A DNA stretch of 20,767 bases from Heterobasidion occidentale (taxonomy: Eukaryota; Basidiomycota; Agaricomycetes; Russulales; Bondarzewiaceae), in contig JBCAQO010000152.1 of NCBI GenBank assembly GCA_039111635.1, positions 1 to 20,767 on the forward strand, read 5' to 3'. Made by a program: the position numbers and the translations under genes. How positions within the stretch are numbered: position 1 is the stretch's first letter; each line of letters begins with the position of its first letter. This document shows positions 19,125-20,767 of the stretch, piece after piece. A model generated the notes under the pieces. The model was not told where the DNA came from. It saw nothing but the letters and a program-made list of their open reading frames with translations, and made no database searches.

Positions 19125-19207
19125 CAACCTGCACTCTGTCAAGAGCTTCCATCAACAAACATCCTCAACTACTACACCCTCTGAACACGGTCAATCACAG
19201 AATCAAC

Positions 19208-19770
19208 ATGACACGCTATCATAAGGGAAGGAGGGGGACAAGGTGAGCACACAGCACGCTGTGTTCTGCGCTAGCGTCGCTAACGATCACGCTTGTTAGA
19301 AACACTCGCTCGAGGTGAGCATCTCTCGTTTTCACTGGACCATGGGAGTGAAACCGCTGGTACTAGGCGCGTGCTGACGCTGCGGAAAGAGCGTGCATCG
19401 GAACCGACAGTCTCGTGGGCGTTTTCGGAACACTATAGCGCGAACGCGGAGGAGAAGTCAAGGGTAGAGTCACTTGTCCGAGAGTTTCTCCGCCACGCTG
19501 GGCCCGAAGCCCTACGCGATGTAGGAGCCGTGTGCATTCGGTGAGTTTGGATTTCACTCGCTGTTTGATTCTCTTTCATAGTGCTCTCTCCTTAGGTCCA
19601 CTATGCATACGTCGGACGATGAAGTAGAACACGTCCAGGTGCGCGTATACGCGAAGGACGGACGGCGTTTGCGCATCAGGAAAGGGGGAAAGGATCGATG
19701 GGCATCCTTGCATATCCCCAACGATCGTGGTCTCTGGGTGCCAATCGTCTTCGTTGAAAAGAACGCCTAA
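19208..19770 (+). CDS. Small hypothetical protein, 132 residues, four exons with a 15-nt microexon
   Basis: Exons are 19208-19242 (starts MTRYHKGRRGTR), 19300-19314, 19367-19540 and 19596-19770 (ends VPIVFVEKNA). Introns are 57, 52 and 55 bp, all with GTGAGC or GTGAGT donors and TAG acceptors; the first has a GCTAAC branch site. The coding sum of 399 nt is divisible by three. Exons 3 and 4 are well supported: the join at 19540/19596 is in frame, while the other nearby acceptor (19580) gives a stop. Exons 1-2 are the only combination I found that reaches an ATG in frame; a frame that is open through the second intron also exists but lacks an ATG. The protein has a basic N-terminus, a helical charged middle (EEKSRVESLVREFLRHAG) and a probable beta-rich C-terminus (VQVRVYAKDGRRLRIRKG). 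Family not recognised. It might be an accessory gene of the neighbouring transposon or a host gene. Confidence 0.6.
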
Positions 19771-19877
19771 ATGTCACGTCTTCCCATCCAAGTCGTCCCT
19801 ACAATCTGATTGTCGTTGTACTCTATTTACTTCTTGGTCATGCGCTGTACACTAACTATTTCTTGATCATGCGTTGA

Positions 19878-20117
19878 CATATGACAATGCCTGGTAAAAA
19901 TTCACCTATAATTCATGCTTCTGGTCATGGACTGCAAGATCATGCTCGGTTGTCATTGCTATTTGAACATATGACAATGCCTGGTAAGATTTCGACTATA
20001 ATTCATCTTTCTGGTCATGGATTTCAAGATCACGCTCAGTCGTTATCGCTATTTGAACATATGACAATGCCTGGTAAGATTTCGGCTATAATTCATCTTT
20101 CTGGTCATGGATTGCAG
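19878..20117. repeat. 90-bp AT-rich tandem repeat, about 2.7 copies
   Basis: Copies begin CATATGACAATGCCTGGTAA at 19878, 19968 and 20058. The third breaks off after GGTCATGGATTGCAG at 20117. Short internal echoes of the GGTCATG motif precede the first copy (near 19837 and 19865). The period of 30 codons gives an open frame on the plus strand which I regard as a by-product. Confidence 0.92.
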
Positions 20118-20767
20118 AATCTATTTCAGTCTTATCTTGCTTCTCTTTTTGTAAATTTCTGGTGAATACTTGATCAGACTATACAAAGGTAGAAAAAGGC
20201 TTTCCAAGCCGTGACTATATGTCACCACTTGACCAACTCCGACAGGGAAAATCAGTACCAAGTAATTTTCCGATGCCAATCATTCAAGCGTCTGCAGTCT
20301 TAGGCTACGCAGTTCATACCGCCCTATACTACCCCCTCACGCAACCTCCAAGTATATTGCGTAGCATCGGTGTCAGAACGGATCATAGTTAAGGTCAGTG
20401 CTTACGTTCCGTCAGAAGCCCTCACATTGATCAGTATGTCAAATAGGCTAATAGGTGAATATATCCGGGAGTAGGGCAAGTTTTGCCTTGTCAACAACAT
20501 TCGCGGCGGCCCTCTTTCTAGTAAGGACCAAGGCGTCATCCCTCCTGTGACCAGTCTCTCTTCGATCTTCATGGCCATCACCACCATTCTTGTTGGAAAG
20601 CCATGTACGTAGCGATACCTACGATAGAGCGTAATAGCAACAATTGACGCTTTTTGTAAGCGAAACGATAGCCCCTCGAAGAGCCCGATGCCTATTTCCC
20701 TCTTCTAGATGTGCTCACTAACCCCGAAACACTGCCCTCTCGGGAGCCTTTTGCGACCAGAGGCTTT
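20118..20767. other. No gene recognised
   Basis: Only short frames without splice structure or familiar motifs are seen. The longest (20587-20402, minus, 61 codons) has no recognisable domain. A gene could begin beyond the right edge. Confidence 0.4.

Larger units (their letters stand above)
18741..19207. other. Spacer between transposase region and small gene
   Basis: No coding signal seen. The right end of the Plavaka element is probably in or before this stretch. It contains two perfect palindromes, described separately, in the part nearest the small gene. Confidence 0.4.

Noticed and set aside
13380..19207. Terminal inverted repeats of the Plavaka element
   Set aside because: I compared the flanks by eye and found only short direct matches (for example GAGCGAGTCA on both sides), no convincing inverted pair, so no element borders are claimed.
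20402..20587. 61-codon minus-strand frame near the right edge
   Set aside because: No recognisable domain, no splice context and a length easily reached by chance.

Overview
The window looks like an accessory, repeat-rich stretch of a basidiomycete (Agaricomycete-type mushroom) genome. The coding regions are broken by many short introns of about 49-59 bp with GT..AG borders. A Plavaka-type (CMC/CACTA superfamily) transposase, a Ty3/gypsy LTR element with a fungal-style gag start, and a fungal deaminase-type gene point the same way. There are no bacterial operon features. All gene models were spliced by eye; the strongest ones join in frame and give coding lengths divisible by three.

Layout. 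1-1616: left-edge fragment of a minus-strand Ty3/gypsy retrotransposon (decayed gag start, leader, primer-binding site, 863-bp LTR). 1617-2010: no gene seen. 2011-4370: a satellite-like block, with a near-identical 69-bp tandem array (2011-2730) followed by older, degenerate and composite copies of the same motif. 4366-5985: weak, unrecognised small genes on both strands. 6180-7200: a GC-rich minisatellite with a period near 129 bp. 7370-7983: an upstream region holding palindromic half-sites and a duplicated 14-mer. 7984-10764 (+): an intact three-exon gene for an 889-residue protein of unknown function. 11032-13379 (-): a convergent gene whose C-terminal part has the H-C-E and C-x-x-C signature of an OTT_1508-like (nucleic-acid/nucleotide deaminase superfamily) domain. 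13380-14192: spacer that carries the same 14-mer pair. 14193-18401 (+): a complete ten-exon Plavaka-type transposase. 18509-18740: GC-rich repeats just behind it. 19208-19770 (+): a small four-exon gene with an 18-bp perfect palindrome in its upstream region. 19878-20117: a 90-bp AT-rich tandem repeat. 20118-20767: nothing recognised.

How the parts relate. The right two-thirds is a cluster of an intact transposase, a deaminase-like gene head-to-head with it, and a large orphan protein convergent with the deaminase gene. A direct-repeat pair (TTGCTCATTGCAGG twice) lies upstream of the orphan gene and again in the deaminase/transposase spacer, which suggests shared dispersed DNA or a shared control module. 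Whether the deaminase and orphan genes are transposon cargo, host defence genes or bystanders cannot be decided from this window.
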